From NCBI RefSeq assembly GCF_001021065.1, contig NZ_CP011546.1:620001-684000 (forward strand): DNA of 64,000 bases. Direction: 5' to 3'. The stretch comes from Corynebacterium uterequi. GTDB lineage: Bacteria > Actinomycetota > Actinomycetes > Mycobacteriales > Mycobacteriaceae. The notes below the pieces were generated by a model. It saw only the letters and a program-made list of their open reading frames with translations. It did not search any database and was not told the DNA's origin. Shown one piece after another: positions 32,748 to 41,346 of the stretch; position 1 is the first letter of the stretch, and the number at the start of each line of letters is the position of its first letter. A program made the position numbers and the translations under genes.

Positions 32748-33365
32748 ATGCGTCGAAAGGCCTCCAACAAGTTCGCCGCGCTTGCCGCGCTCGTGCTTCT
32801 GGCGGTGGTGACGACCGTGGTCATTATCGGCGTCAAGCTACCCACGCCGCGCGCGGGTGACGGGGCAGAGGCGACGACGGGCGCGTCGACCACTGCGAGT
32901 GCCTCTGCAGTGACGCCTCCTCCCGCGACGGCGCCTCCCACGGCACCGGGGGACCTTGCAGGGCGCTACAACGGCGTGCTCGACGAGCTTCAGCCGCTCA
33001 GTTACGCCCTCGTGGATGCCAGCGGCGACGGGATTCCCGAGCTGTTCCTGCGATCCTTCGACGCCGATAGGGAGATCCTCACCGCCGTCGGTCAGGCCCA
33101 GCCCGACGCGGAACTGGTGAAGCAGGAGTTCCCCGGGCCTGAGGCCGGGGCCGCTCCGGTGCTCGCCGCGCCGGACGGGTCGGGTCTCATTAACGGCGCG
33201 GACCGCATCTACTTCGACGGCGGCGAGTTCCGCACCGAACCCCAACCGGCAGGTGCCGCCGGGGTGGATATCGTATGGATCCCGGTCGATGACCGCTCGG
33301 CCGTATCGGCAATGTTTCCCACCCTGGGCGGGCAGGCGGGAGCTCCGGCGCTAGAGCACCAATAG
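32748..33365 (+). CDS. Secreted or membrane-anchored hypothetical protein
   Basis: A 205-aa protein with a basic N-terminus and one hydrophobic segment (about residues 12-30), then a Thr/Ala/Pro-rich linker of about 35 residues and an exported domain. The domain contains VDASGDGIPELFL, a D-x-x-G-D-G-x-x-E motif like Ca-binding or VCBS-type loops. ATG 32748 is preceded by GGAAAGGA at 6 nt; the longer frame from 32715 lacks such a site. The end overlaps the convergent DUF3239 gene by 15 nt. Function unknown. Confidence 0.7.
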   Translation: MRRKASNKFAALAALVLLAVVTTVVIIGVKLPTPRAGDGAEATTGASTTASASAVTPPPATAPPTAPGDLAGRYNGVLDELQPLSYALVDASGDGIPELFLRSFDADREILTAVGQAQPDAELVKQEFPGPEAGAAPVLAAPDGSGLINGADRIYFDGGEFRTEPQPAGAAGVDIVWIPVDDRSAVSAMFPTLGGQAGAPALEHQ

Positions 33366-34007
33366 GTTCATCGGCGTGGCCTTGACCTCGTCGAGGCGGG
33401 AGCGCAACTTGTCCAACTGCACCCAGCGCTGCCGCGAGATGCCGGACTTAGCGGCGGCGATGACGTCGCGGTCCGGCGTCGCCCAAGCGATAGGCATGGG
33501 GGAGATTTCCTGCCAATGATCGGCGTCGCGCGTGGTGCGGCGCCCGAGAACAGCCGCGCAGGGGACCTGCATCCCCAGCTTCGGCTCCTTGATCCCCGGC
33601 AGGTGAGAGATGGTGCGTAGCGCTAAGCCCCAACGAGGAGGCAGCTCCGGGTCCACGTTGGTGTTGACCAGGGCCATGAGCACGCAGTCGCGAGGGTTGA
33701 CCTCAGCGACGACGGCGGGCACCAGCGGGTAGCGGTCGTATAGCTCCTGGACGGAGGAGAACTTCCGGGCGACGGCGATGCCCGTGGCGACGAACACCAC
33801 GCCCATACCCACGCCGGCGACCATCACCCACAGCGCCCACGGGGCCCGGTCGGTGAACCACACGTAGGTAGCAATGCCGGCGAGCGCTACGACCACGCCG
33901 AGGCCAATGCCGCCGGCACGGACCCGGCGGGTGTCGCGGATCATTTCGTTGTGTTTGCGGGCGTAGGCCTCGTCAACCTCAAACTTCAAGATCTTCACGC
34001 CGGTCAC
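33351..34007 (-). CDS. DUF3239-like membrane protein
   Basis: A 218-aa protein with a charged N-terminus, two adjacent hydrophobic segments (about residues 31-50 and 57-80) and a soluble C-terminal domain. The pattern fits the DUF3239 family, which I associate with corynebacteria. The C-terminal domain contains VNPRDCVLMALVNTNVDP. GTG 34007 is the outermost start; AGGT sits close before it. It lies 9 nt after the XPB-like helicase and may be co-transcribed. No function is known. Confidence 0.65.
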   Translation of the reverse strand: MTGVKILKFEVDEAYARKHNEMIRDTRRVRAGGIGLGVVVALAGIATYVWFTDRAPWALWVMVAGVGMGVVFVATGIAVARKFSSVQELYDRYPLVPAVVAEVNPRDCVLMALVNTNVDPELPPRWGLALRTISHLPGIKEPKLGMQVPCAAVLGRRTTRDADHWQEISPMPIAWATPDRDVIAAAKSGISRQRWVQLDKLRSRLDEVKATPMNLLVL

Positions 34008-34016
34008 TGTACCTGG

Positions 34017-35651
34017 CTACAGATCGGCGGCGTCCGCGAGACGGTAGGCGTACCCCTGTTCGGCGAGGAAGCGTTGGCGGTGCATGGCGTACTCCGCATC
34101 CAGGCTGTCCCGGGAGACAACGGTGTAGAAGTGGGCGTCGCCGCCGGAGGCCTTCGGCCGCAGCAACCGACCGAGGCGCTGGGCCTCCTCCTGCCGGGAA
34201 CCGAAGGTGCCGGACACCTGGATGGCGACGGCGGCCTCGGGTAAGTCGATGGAGAAATTCGCCACCTTGGACACCACGAGGGTGGTGAGCTCGCCGCGGC
34301 GGAAGGCGTCGAACGCCGCCTGTCGCTTGGTGGTGGACGTGGAGCCGTCGACGAGCGGCACCCCGAGGCGGGTAGAGATCTCGCGCAGCTGCTCGACGTA
34401 CGCGCCGATGATGAGCGTGGGCTCCCCAGCGTGGCGGGCGAGCAGCGTGTCAACCACCCGTAGCTTCGCCACCGAGCAGGCGGCGACCCGGTACCGGTCG
34501 CGGGTGGAGGCGGTGGCGTAGACCAGCCGCTCGGCGTCGGTCATGGTGGTGCGGACCTCGACACAGTCGGCGGTGGCGATAAACCCGGCGTTCTCCAGCT
34601 CCTTCCACGGGGCGTCGTAGCGCTTCGGCCCGATGAGGGAAAAGACGTCGCTTTCCCGACCGTCCTCACGCACCAGCGTGGCTGTCAGCCCCAGCCGCCG
34701 CCGGGATTGCAGATCCGAGGTCATCCGGAACACCGGCGCCGGTAGGAGGTGCACTTCGTCGTAGATGATGAGCCCCCAATCGCGGGAGTCAAAGAGCTCC
34801 AGGGCACGGTACTCGCCCTTGGTCTTTCGGGTGACGACCTGATAGGTGGCGATGGTCACCGGCCGGATTTGTTTCTTCTCCCCGGAGTATTCGCCGATCT
34901 CCTCCTCGGTGAGGGTGGTGCGCTTGAGCAGTTCGTCGCGCCACTGGCGCCCGGCCACGGTGTTGGTGACGAGGATGAGCGTGGTGGTCTGTGTGCGGGC
35001 CATGGCGGCCGCGCCGACGATCGTCTTGCCGGCACCGCACGGCAGGACGACGACGCCCGAGCCGCCGTCGAAGAAACTGTCTGTGGCGTAGCGCTGGTAG
35101 TCGCGCAGCTCCCAGTCGATCGTCTCAGTGCTCAACGCGATGGGGTGAGCCTCACCGTCGACATAACCGGCGAGGTCCTCCGCCGGCCAGTGGACCTTCG
35201 TCAACTCCTGCTTGAGCCGCCCCCGCTCGGAGGGGAACACGACGACGCTCGTGTCGTCGATGCGTTGGCCCAGCATCGCGGCGATTGTCTTGTGCCGGAG
35301 CAGCTCTTCGAGGATGGGGGCGTCCTCGGCGGTGAGCACAAGCCCGTGGGCGGGGTGGGCGAGGATCCGTACTCGCCCGTAGCGGCTCATGGTTTCGGCG
35401 ACGTCGATGAGCAGCGACTGCGGCACGGGGAAACGGGAGTAGCGTTCGAGCACGTCGACGGCCTGCTCGGCGTCGTACCCCGCGGCGCGGGCGTTCCACA
35501 ACGCCAGGGCGGTGATGCGGTACGTGTGGACGTGCTCCGGGGCGCGCTCCAGCTCCGCGAAGGGGGCGAGCGCGGCGCGGGCGGCGTCGGCCTCGGGGTG
35601 CGCGACCTCCAGTAGGACGGTCTTGTCCGATTGAACGATGAGGGGACCCAT
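34017..35651 (-). CDS. XPB/Rad25-type DNA helicase
   Basis: A 544-aa SF2 helicase of the bacterial XPB (Ercc3) type, like mycobacterial Rv0861c. The N-terminal damage-recognition-like domain is followed by motif I LPCGAGKT, motif II as YDEVHLL (DEVH), motif III LTATLVRE with the XPB RED element, and motif VI QRLGR/LRPK near residue 495. It probably acts in nucleotide excision or transcription-associated repair. No Shine-Dalgarno precedes ATG 35651; TACTCT (reverse strand, 35660-35665) is 8 nt upstream, fitting a leaderless mRNA. Confidence 0.92.
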   Translation of the reverse strand: MGPLIVQSDKTVLLEVAHPEADAARAALAPFAELERAPEHVHTYRITALALWNARAAGYDAEQAVDVLERYSRFPVPQSLLIDVAETMSRYGRVRILAHPAHGLVLTAEDAPILEELLRHKTIAAMLGQRIDDTSVVVFPSERGRLKQELTKVHWPAEDLAGYVDGEAHPIALSTETIDWELRDYQRYATDSFFDGGSGVVVLPCGAGKTIVGAAAMARTQTTTLILVTNTVAGRQWRDELLKRTTLTEEEIGEYSGEKKQIRPVTIATYQVVTRKTKGEYRALELFDSRDWGLIIYDEVHLLPAPVFRMTSDLQSRRRLGLTATLVREDGRESDVFSLIGPKRYDAPWKELENAGFIATADCVEVRTTMTDAERLVYATASTRDRYRVAACSVAKLRVVDTLLARHAGEPTLIIGAYVEQLREISTRLGVPLVDGSTSTTKRQAAFDAFRRGELTTLVVSKVANFSIDLPEAAVAIQVSGTFGSRQEEAQRLGRLLRPKASGGDAHFYTVVSRDSLDAEYAMHRQRFLAEQGYAYRLADAADL

Positions 35652-35696
35652 GCCGGCCTAGAGTAGTCGGGGCTCTAGACCGCTGCCGCGGCCAGC

Positions 35697-36902
35697 CTAG
35701 GCGGGGCGGGTGCGCAGGGCCTTGAACCAGCCCATCTTGGAGCCGTTATTGAGGATCGACGCCCGGTAGATGCGGGCCACAATGAAGATGACCAGGGCGC
35801 ACACGGCGGCGTTGATGAGGTACGACGCGGTGAGCTGCCACAGACCGAAGTGACCGGCGGCGTACTGCAGCGGCGCGACAATGATGGACACCGGCGGAAC
35901 CCAGGCCAGCACCTGCATCCACGTGGCGTCGAGGTACTGCCAGCCAAACATGGGGACGTACATCGTGGCAAAGAGGAAGATCATGATGGGGCCCTGGGTG
36001 GATTGAAGATCCTCGGTGCGCTGCACCATCGCCCCGGCAGCGGCGTAGAGAGTGCCGAAGAACACCATCCCGAGGAGGAAGGACACCACCAGCGCCGGCA
36101 CGATCAACGGATCCAGCTTCAGCCCTTCGGGTAAGTCGATGGAGCTGATTCCCATGGCTGCGGCGGCGAGGAGCACCAGGGTACACACCGTGCCAATGAG
36201 GACATTGCCAATGATCTTGCCAGCCAGGAAGTCCATGGGGCGGACGGAGGCGAGGATGATCTCGACGATGCGCGACGCCTTTTCCTCGGCCACGCGGCCG
36301 CCGATGTTGGCGGCGAAGAGCACGATCGACATCATGAGGACGAAGGCGGCAACAAGAACGCTGAGCAAGTTGAATAGGTGCTGCGGTGAGAGGCTGTCGA
36401 GCCCTTCGGAGCCGTCTTCGGCCGAGACATCGATGGTGGTGATCTCCACCGGAGTCAGCTGCTGGGCAAAGTCTGCCGGGTCGACTCCCAGGCGGGTCAA
36501 CGCCTTGACCTGGGCATACGACTGGGCGATGGTGTCCACGGTGGAGAGGATGGTCGAGTCCGGGGTGCCGTCGGTAATCAGGGACCAGGCCCCATCATCG
36601 GCGGGAATGACGGCGGCGTCGGCATCACCACTGCGCACCGCCTCGGTGGCGGCGGCCTCGTCGGCAACGTCGGTCACGTGCAGCGGGGTGTCGGCGAAGA
36701 TCTCCGGCGCCGTGGTGACGACGGTGGGGCCGTGGGCCGCATCCTCGGTGAACTTGTCGGCGAAGACATGCCCCGCGATGGTGCCGCCGATGATGACTAC
36801 CAGCACGATGCCGAGGGTGATGAGGATGCCTCGGTTCTTCAGGGCCTGCTGGATTTCTCGCGTGGCCACGGTGGTGATGGTCGACACGGGGGAGTAGCTC
36901 AT
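35697..36902 (-). CDS. ABC-2 type exporter permease (NatB-like)
   Basis: A 401-aa permease. One N-terminal helix precedes a large extracytoplasmic domain (about residues 45-175). Five hydrophobic segments follow, with the motif RVAEEKASRIVEIILASVRP typical of NatB/ABC-2 permeases. It is translated with overlap (ATGA) after the ATPase gene. The substrate could be Na+, a drug or a lipid; sequence alone does not tell. Confidence 0.85.
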   Translation of the reverse strand: MSYSPVSTITTVATREIQQALKNRGILITLGIVLVVIIGGTIAGHVFADKFTEDAAHGPTVVTTAPEIFADTPLHVTDVADEAAATEAVRSGDADAAVIPADDGAWSLITDGTPDSTILSTVDTIAQSYAQVKALTRLGVDPADFAQQLTPVEITTIDVSAEDGSEGLDSLSPQHLFNLLSVLVAAFVLMMSIVLFAANIGGRVAEEKASRIVEIILASVRPMDFLAGKIIGNVLIGTVCTLVLLAAAAMGISSIDLPEGLKLDPLIVPALVVSFLLGMVFFGTLYAAAGAMVQRTEDLQSTQGPIMIFLFATMYVPMFGWQYLDATWMQVLAWVPPVSIIVAPLQYAAGHFGLWQLTASYLINAAVCALVIFIVARIYRASILNNGSKMGWFKALRTRPA

Positions 36903-37780
36903 GAGGAAACAACCTCCTTGAACAGTTCGGTGAGGTCGGGGATGTCTCGTTCGAAGCGGTGGACCGGACCGGCGGCCAGCGCGGCATGCAGGATCTCCTG
37001 GTCTCGCTCCTCCGAGTCGGCTTCCAGGATCACCTTCTGGGGGTCCTCGAGCACCAGCGTGGTGCCGGGCGGATACCAGCCGCGCGCCGGGGTGGCCACA
37101 GCAAAGCGGACGGGGCCGCGGGTGCGCAGCTCAAGCACCTCGCCTTCGGCCACCATGCGTCCCTTGGTGACGATGCCGACGCGGTGGCACAGCCGCTGCA
37201 CCAGATCAAGCTGGTGAGAGGAGAACATCACCGGCACGCCGGCGCGAGCGCGTTCGACGAGCATCTCGCTCATCACCGACACCGCCACCGGATCCAGCCC
37301 GGAGAACGGCTCATCGAGGATCAACAGCTCCGGATCGTGGATCAAAGCGGCGGCCAATTGGACCCGCTGCTGATTACCGAGGGACAGTTCGGAGAGCTTG
37401 TCATTGAGGCGCTCGCCAAGACCGAGCTGCTCCAGCAGCGCGGTCCCGGACTTCTTCGCCGCCGCCGCGGTCAGCCCATGCAGTTTGCCGAGGAAGACCA
37501 GCTGGTCGAGGATCTTCTCCTTGGGGTAGAGGCCACGCTCTTCCGGCATGTAGCCGATGCGGCGGCGAACGTCGTCGCTAATCGGGGCGTTGCCGTAGCG
37601 TACCTCGCCGGCGTCGGCGCTGAGCACGCCGAGCGCGATGCGCATGGTGGTTGACTTACCAGCGCCATTGGAACCGACGAAACCGTAAATCTCGCCCTCG
37701 CGGACGGAAAAGGTCATGGCGTCGAGGGCGCGGTGCTCGCCGAAGAACTTCGTGACGTGATCGATGTACAAGGTGGCCAT
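36899..37780 (-). CDS. ABC-2 type exporter ATPase (NatA-like)
   Basis: A 293-aa ATPase with Walker A GSNGAGKST near residue 38, signature LSLGNQQR, Walker B LLILDEPFSGLDP and H-loop SSHQLD. The C-terminal extension is of the NatA/CcmA (DRA) type. The frame runs upstream to 37984, but ATG 37780 (MATLYIDHV) is the correct start by family alignment, with GAGAG upstream. It is the first gene of the two-gene exporter placed between two helicase-family genes. Confidence 0.9.
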   Translation of the reverse strand: MATLYIDHVTKFFGEHRALDAMTFSVREGEIYGFVGSNGAGKSTTMRIALGVLSADAGEVRYGNAPISDDVRRRIGYMPEERGLYPKEKILDQLVFLGKLHGLTAAAAKKSGTALLEQLGLGERLNDKLSELSLGNQQRVQLAAALIHDPELLILDEPFSGLDPVAVSVMSEMLVERARAGVPVMFSSHQLDLVQRLCHRVGIVTKGRMVAEGEVLELRTRGPVRFAVATPARGWYPPGTTLVLEDPQKVILEADSEERDQEILHAALAAGPVHRFERDIPDLTELFKEVVSS

Positions 37781-37898
37781 ACAGTTTCTCTCTGTTGAGT
37801 CGCGACGGGCCGGGCGTCTCCTGCCGGCGGGAGGCCACCAAGAAACGTAGTGATAATGAACACTTATTTCTTTTGTACCACCGTGGACTGAGGCAGGA

Positions 37899-40118
37899 CT
37901 ACCGAGCCCGCGCCCACGAGACTCGGTGCACAGGCAACCGGATGACCCGCTTCGACGTTGTCTCGATCGCGTCGACCTGTCCACCGGCCACCGTCACCGG
38001 GGTGACCTCTATCGTCGTGCTCACCCCACGGGCGTCGACGACGCCCACCTCCACCGGTCGCCTCGCCCGCGCGGCTGCCGAAAGGGTAGCGGCCACGTCG
38101 CCTTCCCGTGCCTGGGCTGGGTCTGCGGTCACGTCGCCCGGTGCGTCGTTGTTGCGGCGCACGTCGGACACCACTCGCTCAATCGCCGCTTCCTCTGGCG
38201 CGCAGCGCGGCAACGCCGGACGCTGGGAGCGGGCGAAGACCCGGGTGGGATCGGGCCTAACGTCGATGGTCGCGCCGGAGGAATCCTCGGCGGCCGGATG
38301 GAAACCGGCCTTGCGCACGCACTCGAGCACCGCGGCGAGGGGCCGGTGGGCAATAGCCACCGTCGGGGCCACCAGCCGAAGCCCGGCCTCGGACGCCGCC
38401 GAGGAGGCCATCACCGCCCCCAGCAGGGCTTCATCGGGGCAGCGCAGGTAGCTCATCGCCGGCCCGCCGCGTAGCGCACCGTGGCGATCCGCGACGTCGT
38501 CGATGATGAAGCGCACCGCCTGGGGGACCTCACCCAGGGCGTGATCGGCCAGCCATCCATGGAGGTCAGCGGCGCTTCGCCCCGCGTCGAGCGCTCGGCG
38601 CACCGAATCCTCTGTGATCCGGTAGGTCGCGGCCAAGCCCGGCGACTCGATGTCCGCCAGCAACCCCAACTCCTCGGCCACCTCGGTCGGCAACGGGCCC
38701 GGGGCAATAACCGTCATGTCCGCCTGCACGATGACCTTCGTCACCTCTGCGGGCAGCGCTCCGGCGACAGCTTCGGCGAGGGCGTCGACGTCGCCGTCGA
38801 TGACAGCCCGAGCGGCCGACGTGGCGACCCCCAACGAGATCACCCCCAGGCAGCGTGCCTCCGTGAGCAAGGCCGAAATCCCCTCCGCGCCCAGCTCCAC
38901 CGCGGACAGTGGATAGAGGTAGCGCACCCAGTCCTTCGCCCGCTCGTCGTCCACTGCGCCGCCGGCACGAAGGATAGCGTCGAGCAGCTGACGCCGACGC
39001 CCCGGCAATGCGGCGCTTCGCTGCTGCGCCGACAGCAGCCGACCCCCCAGGTAGTGCTGGTGCGGGCTGCGGGCCCACCCCTGGATGAGCCACGACCACT
39101 GCTCGGCCAGCGGGGCGTGAACGAAGGAGTCTGTGGCGGCAGTGGGGGCGAGGTAGTTCCCGTCGGCGTCGAGCCCCTCGGGAACGTTGGCCGCCAACCC
39201 GGTGGCGAGAAGACCGGCAGCCTCGGCCACGCAAGCGAAGCGAACGACGTCCTCCACGGTGCATCCCACGGCCTTCGCCAGGGTGCTCGGCACCCGAATC
39301 CCTAGGCTGCCGTCCTTGTTGAGTGCCACCGGATGCGCTCCGAGATGGTCGAGCAGCCGGGTCACGGCGCGGGTGAACTCCACGCCCTGGGCGGCGCCGT
39401 GGGCTTCTGCCGCGCTGAAGTCAACCGGTTCGCCCGGTGCTGGGGCCGAGATTGGAACGTCGGGGGCGTCGTCGCCGCGAACGAGCTGAGCCACAACGCG
39501 AGGCAGGCGCACGTGGCTGGCGTCGACGCGTTCGATCAACCCCGCGGCCAGCAGCCGAGGGATGGGCCGCGCCGGGTCGGCGTCGGCGGCGGCGTCGCGC
39601 GAATGCCCCACGCCGTCCGCGGAGGCGAGGACGAAGAGCACCCGACGCTCGGCGTCCGTGAGCTCGTTGAGAGCCTGCTTAAGGCCGTCGGAGGCACTGC
39701 GATCCAGCAGCGTCCAACCGCGTGGCAGAGCGGGGATTGCCTCGGCGACGACGCGCAGCCCGCCGTCGACCTCGAAGACCAGCCCTCGGTCAATGAGGCG
39801 GGAGAGTGCCTTGGGGCCAGGATCGGAAAGATCAGGCCCGCCGCGGGCGCTGAGGTCGGCAAGAATGCGGCCAGAATCCACCGGCGTGAGGGCGGCTCCG
39901 GCGTCGACGGCGACTTCGAGGGCAGCGAGTTCAGGCACGCTCGCCTCCTGCATAGCCCGGGCCACCGAGGTTCGCGACAGCAGGCGGGTGGCCAACGACG
40001 CTGTGCTCGGCGGGGGTGGAACGAGGGCATCCGGGCGAAGGCGAAGGAGTGCGGTCAGACGTTCGACGGGCAGGGCGTCGAGCCAGCGGGTGAAGTCAGC
40101 TGTAGCAGAAGGGGTCAT
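37899..40118 (-). CDS. Large helicase-associated-domain protein (Rv0862c-type)
   Basis: A 739-aa protein matching the actinobacterial family with an XPB/Ssl2-like helicase-associated domain (Helicase_C_3 type), e.g. Rv0862c. It lacks Walker motifs, so it is not itself an ATPase. The middle part contains VIVQADMTVIAPGPLP, a landmark of the family, and the C-terminal part is Arg-rich. ATG 40118 (MTPSATADF) is preferred over upstream in-frame codons; TAAACT lies 11 nt before it. In mycobacteria this gene neighbours the XPB gene; here an ABC exporter separates them. Confidence 0.8.
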   Translation of the reverse strand: MTPSATADFTRWLDALPVERLTALLRLRPDALVPPPPSTASLATRLLSRTSVARAMQEASVPELAALEVAVDAGAALTPVDSGRILADLSARGGPDLSDPGPKALSRLIDRGLVFEVDGGLRVVAEAIPALPRGWTLLDRSASDGLKQALNELTDAERRVLFVLASADGVGHSRDAAADADPARPIPRLLAAGLIERVDASHVRLPRVVAQLVRGDDAPDVPISAPAPGEPVDFSAAEAHGAAQGVEFTRAVTRLLDHLGAHPVALNKDGSLGIRVPSTLAKAVGCTVEDVVRFACVAEAAGLLATGLAANVPEGLDADGNYLAPTAATDSFVHAPLAEQWSWLIQGWARSPHQHYLGGRLLSAQQRSAALPGRRRQLLDAILRAGGAVDDERAKDWVRYLYPLSAVELGAEGISALLTEARCLGVISLGVATSAARAVIDGDVDALAEAVAGALPAEVTKVIVQADMTVIAPGPLPTEVAEELGLLADIESPGLAATYRITEDSVRRALDAGRSAADLHGWLADHALGEVPQAVRFIIDDVADRHGALRGGPAMSYLRCPDEALLGAVMASSAASEAGLRLVAPTVAIAHRPLAAVLECVRKAGFHPAAEDSSGATIDVRPDPTRVFARSQRPALPRCAPEEAAIERVVSDVRRNNDAPGDVTADPAQAREGDVAATLSAAARARRPVEVGVVDARGVSTTIEVTPVTVAGGQVDAIETTSKRVIRLPVHRVSWARAR

Positions 40119-40182
40119 GGTGATAAAAAGTTTAACCCCGTGGCGATGGCTCAACCCTGTGGCGGATGGTTCAATAGGACCC

Positions 40183-40377
40183 ATGGCTAACGTAGAAAAG
40201 CACTCGACCTCCACCAACGTAGACTGGCCCACCAATATCCCCGAGGGCTACCACGCCGTCAACGAGGTCTTGGCGCCCACCGTCGGCGCGTCCAGCCCCT
40301 TCGGCGATGACCTGCAGCTGCCCATCCCGGCGGAGAAGCTTAACTACGTTCACCCCTACACCCGCATTAACCGCTAG
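40183..40377 (+). CDS. Conserved 64-aa protein
   Basis: A small soluble protein, divergent from the helicase-associated-domain gene (64-bp gap). The C-terminal sequence LNYVHPYTRINR is distinctive, and the N-terminus is Asn/Thr-rich. ATG 40183 has AGGA 3-6 nt upstream. Position next to the Rv0862c homologue suggests the counterpart of mycobacterial Rv0863. No function is known. Confidence 0.7.
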   Translation: MANVEKHSTSTNVDWPTNIPEGYHAVNEVLAPTVGASSPFGDDLQLPIPAEKLNYVHPYTRINR

Positions 40378-40385
40378 TAGTTCGG

Positions 40386-40407
40386 CCGCGGGCGCCAATG
40401 CCCGCGG
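40386..40407. terminator. Hairpin after the 64-aa gene
   Basis: CCGCGGGC-GCCAAT-GCCCGCGG is a perfect 8-bp stem 9 nt after the stop codon. There is no T tract, so it is a weak terminator or an mRNA 3' end stabiliser. Confidence 0.45.
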
Positions 40408-40688
40408 ATGCTGGAGTGTGAAGCGAGGCCGCGGCGCCTCGTGCGGGTGCGTCTGCTCCGCCGCGCGTGTGCGCGGTGCGACGGGTCGTTGCGAGGCGGT
40501 GTGGCCAGCCCCAAAGTAACTTCGAGTCCCGCGCGAGGCCCGTTAATCCTGCTGGCCTTCCTGGTCGTCTTCGCTGGACTCCACTGGGTAGTACATAGTC
40601 CCAGAGAAGAAACAGTTACTGGGCTCTTCGTGTTGGAGTGTGGGTGGGTGTCTCACCCCGGGGTGGGTGTTGTGCACGCAAAAAGGGC

Positions 40689-40743
40689 CGAGGCCCTAGC
40701 AGGATAGGGGATACCACTCACCAATCCTGAAACGAAGGCCTCG
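40689..40743 (+). repeat. Imperfect hairpin ahead of the transposase fragment
   Basis: CGAGGCC (40689-40695) pairs with GGCCTCG (40737-40743), and AGGAT (40701-40705) pairs with ATCCT (40724-40728). It ends 4 nt before the GTG of the fragment and could have blocked read-through into the transposase. Confidence 0.5.
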
Positions 40744-40747
40744 ACCC

Positions 40748-41008
40748 GTGTCCGATCCTACAACCAACCCCCAGCAGGCCATCAACCGTGACCCCGCCGG
40801 TTACTGTAAGCGATGCGACGACCTCGTCGGGCTAGACGCAATGCACGTCCTTAGCGTCCACGACCGCGACGAGTACCGGGAAATCACGGTCGAATCCGAT
40901 CCCACACCCGGCTGTGCACGCACGACCTTCGTCGAACACATTCCCACGGTCGCGCCGCCATCCCACACCGCCTCAAGCCCTTCTACACCCTCTTTCGCCG
41001 GAGTGTAA
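40748..41008 (+). pseudogene. N-terminal fragment of an ISL3-like transposase
   Basis: The frame gives 86 residues from GTG. The part AGYCKRCDDLVGLDAMHV followed by DPTPGC resembles the N-terminal zinc-binding region of ISL3 transposases, which carry a C-x-x-C pair and later cysteines. The frame then enters unrelated Pro/Ser-rich sequence and stops, far short of the usual 400-plus residues and without the DDE domain. The identification is by resemblance only. Confidence 0.45.
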
Positions 41009-41077
41009 TTCCTGGCGCTAGATTCGAGCCTTGCAAATCGAAAGGTGAGCCGAAAGGATCAGCTGTCGCTCTATCCA

Positions 41078-41106
41078 TTGCCAAGCGGGTAAGGAACATG
41101 TAGTGT
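41078..41106 (+). promoter_or_regulatory. Promoter with overlapping dyad for the small-protein pair
   Basis: TTGCCA (41078-41083), a 17-bp spacer and TAGTGT (41101-41106) form a good sigma-A promoter. An inverted repeat TAAGGA (41090-41095) / TCCTTA (41106-41111) brackets the -10 and could be an operator. Confidence 0.5.
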
Positions 41107-41188
41107 CCTTAGTAGAGATGCGGTGTAGACAGTCAAGCCCGTTTTTCCACCGCACTGGCCCACTGCCTCACTGAAAGGGAGGTATCGT

Positions 41189-41332
41189 GTGTTGGCTCTT
41201 CATTCCCGGAATAGGGTCCGCCGGAAGGTTTCCATCGGGCGACGGCTTATGCCACTTTTGCTAGTAGCAGGGATGTCCCTAACCTGTTCCGACGCCTTGG
41301 CTTCCGTCAGTCCCAGTAGTGACCCGGTCTAA
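41189..41332 (+). CDS. 47-aa exported peptide (signal peptide-like), hypothetical
   Basis: A short frame starting at GTG, with GGGAGG (41178-41183) 5 nt upstream. The product has an Arg/Lys-rich N-terminus of about 19 residues (LHSRNRVRRKVSIGRR), a hydrophobic core MPLLLVAGMSL and a possible signal-peptidase site after A-L-A. Only about nine residues (SVSPSSDPV) would remain after cleavage. The gene lies 83 bp after a plausible promoter, and a small membrane-protein gene follows after 14 nt with its own ribosome-binding site. I recognise no family. It could be a signalling or bacteriocin-like peptide, or a tiny membrane protein; this is inference from layout. Confidence 0.5.
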   Translation: MLALHSRNRVRRKVSIGRRLMPLLLVAGMSLTCSDALASVSPSSDPV

Positions 41333-41346
41333 GGTGGTGGTAATAA

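Larger units (their letters stand above)
40622..41008 (+). mobile_element. Truncated ISL3-family-like insertion sequence
   Basis: The segment GGCTCTTCGTGTTGGAGTG at 40622-40640 resembles ISL3-family terminal repeats: it matches the corynebacterial IS31831-type end with one base deleted and two substitutions, as I remember that end. About 105 bp inward, a fragment with transposase-like N-terminal sequence begins at 40748. I could not find the opposite inverted repeat within the next kilobase, and the transposase frame is cut short, so only the left end remains. The right boundary given here is the end of the open frame, not a proven junction. Confidence 0.5.

Noticed and set aside
31217..32941. 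574-codon frame on the reverse strand opposite nuoN
   Set aside because: Antisense shadow; the product is His/Gln/Arg-rich without domain features, and nuoN is certain on the other strand.
40408..40707. 99-codon frame with one hydrophobic stretch
   Set aside because: No ribosome-binding site; it spans the IS end and its N-terminal half is Arg/Cys-rich shadow sequence. The hydrophobic part alone is not enough.
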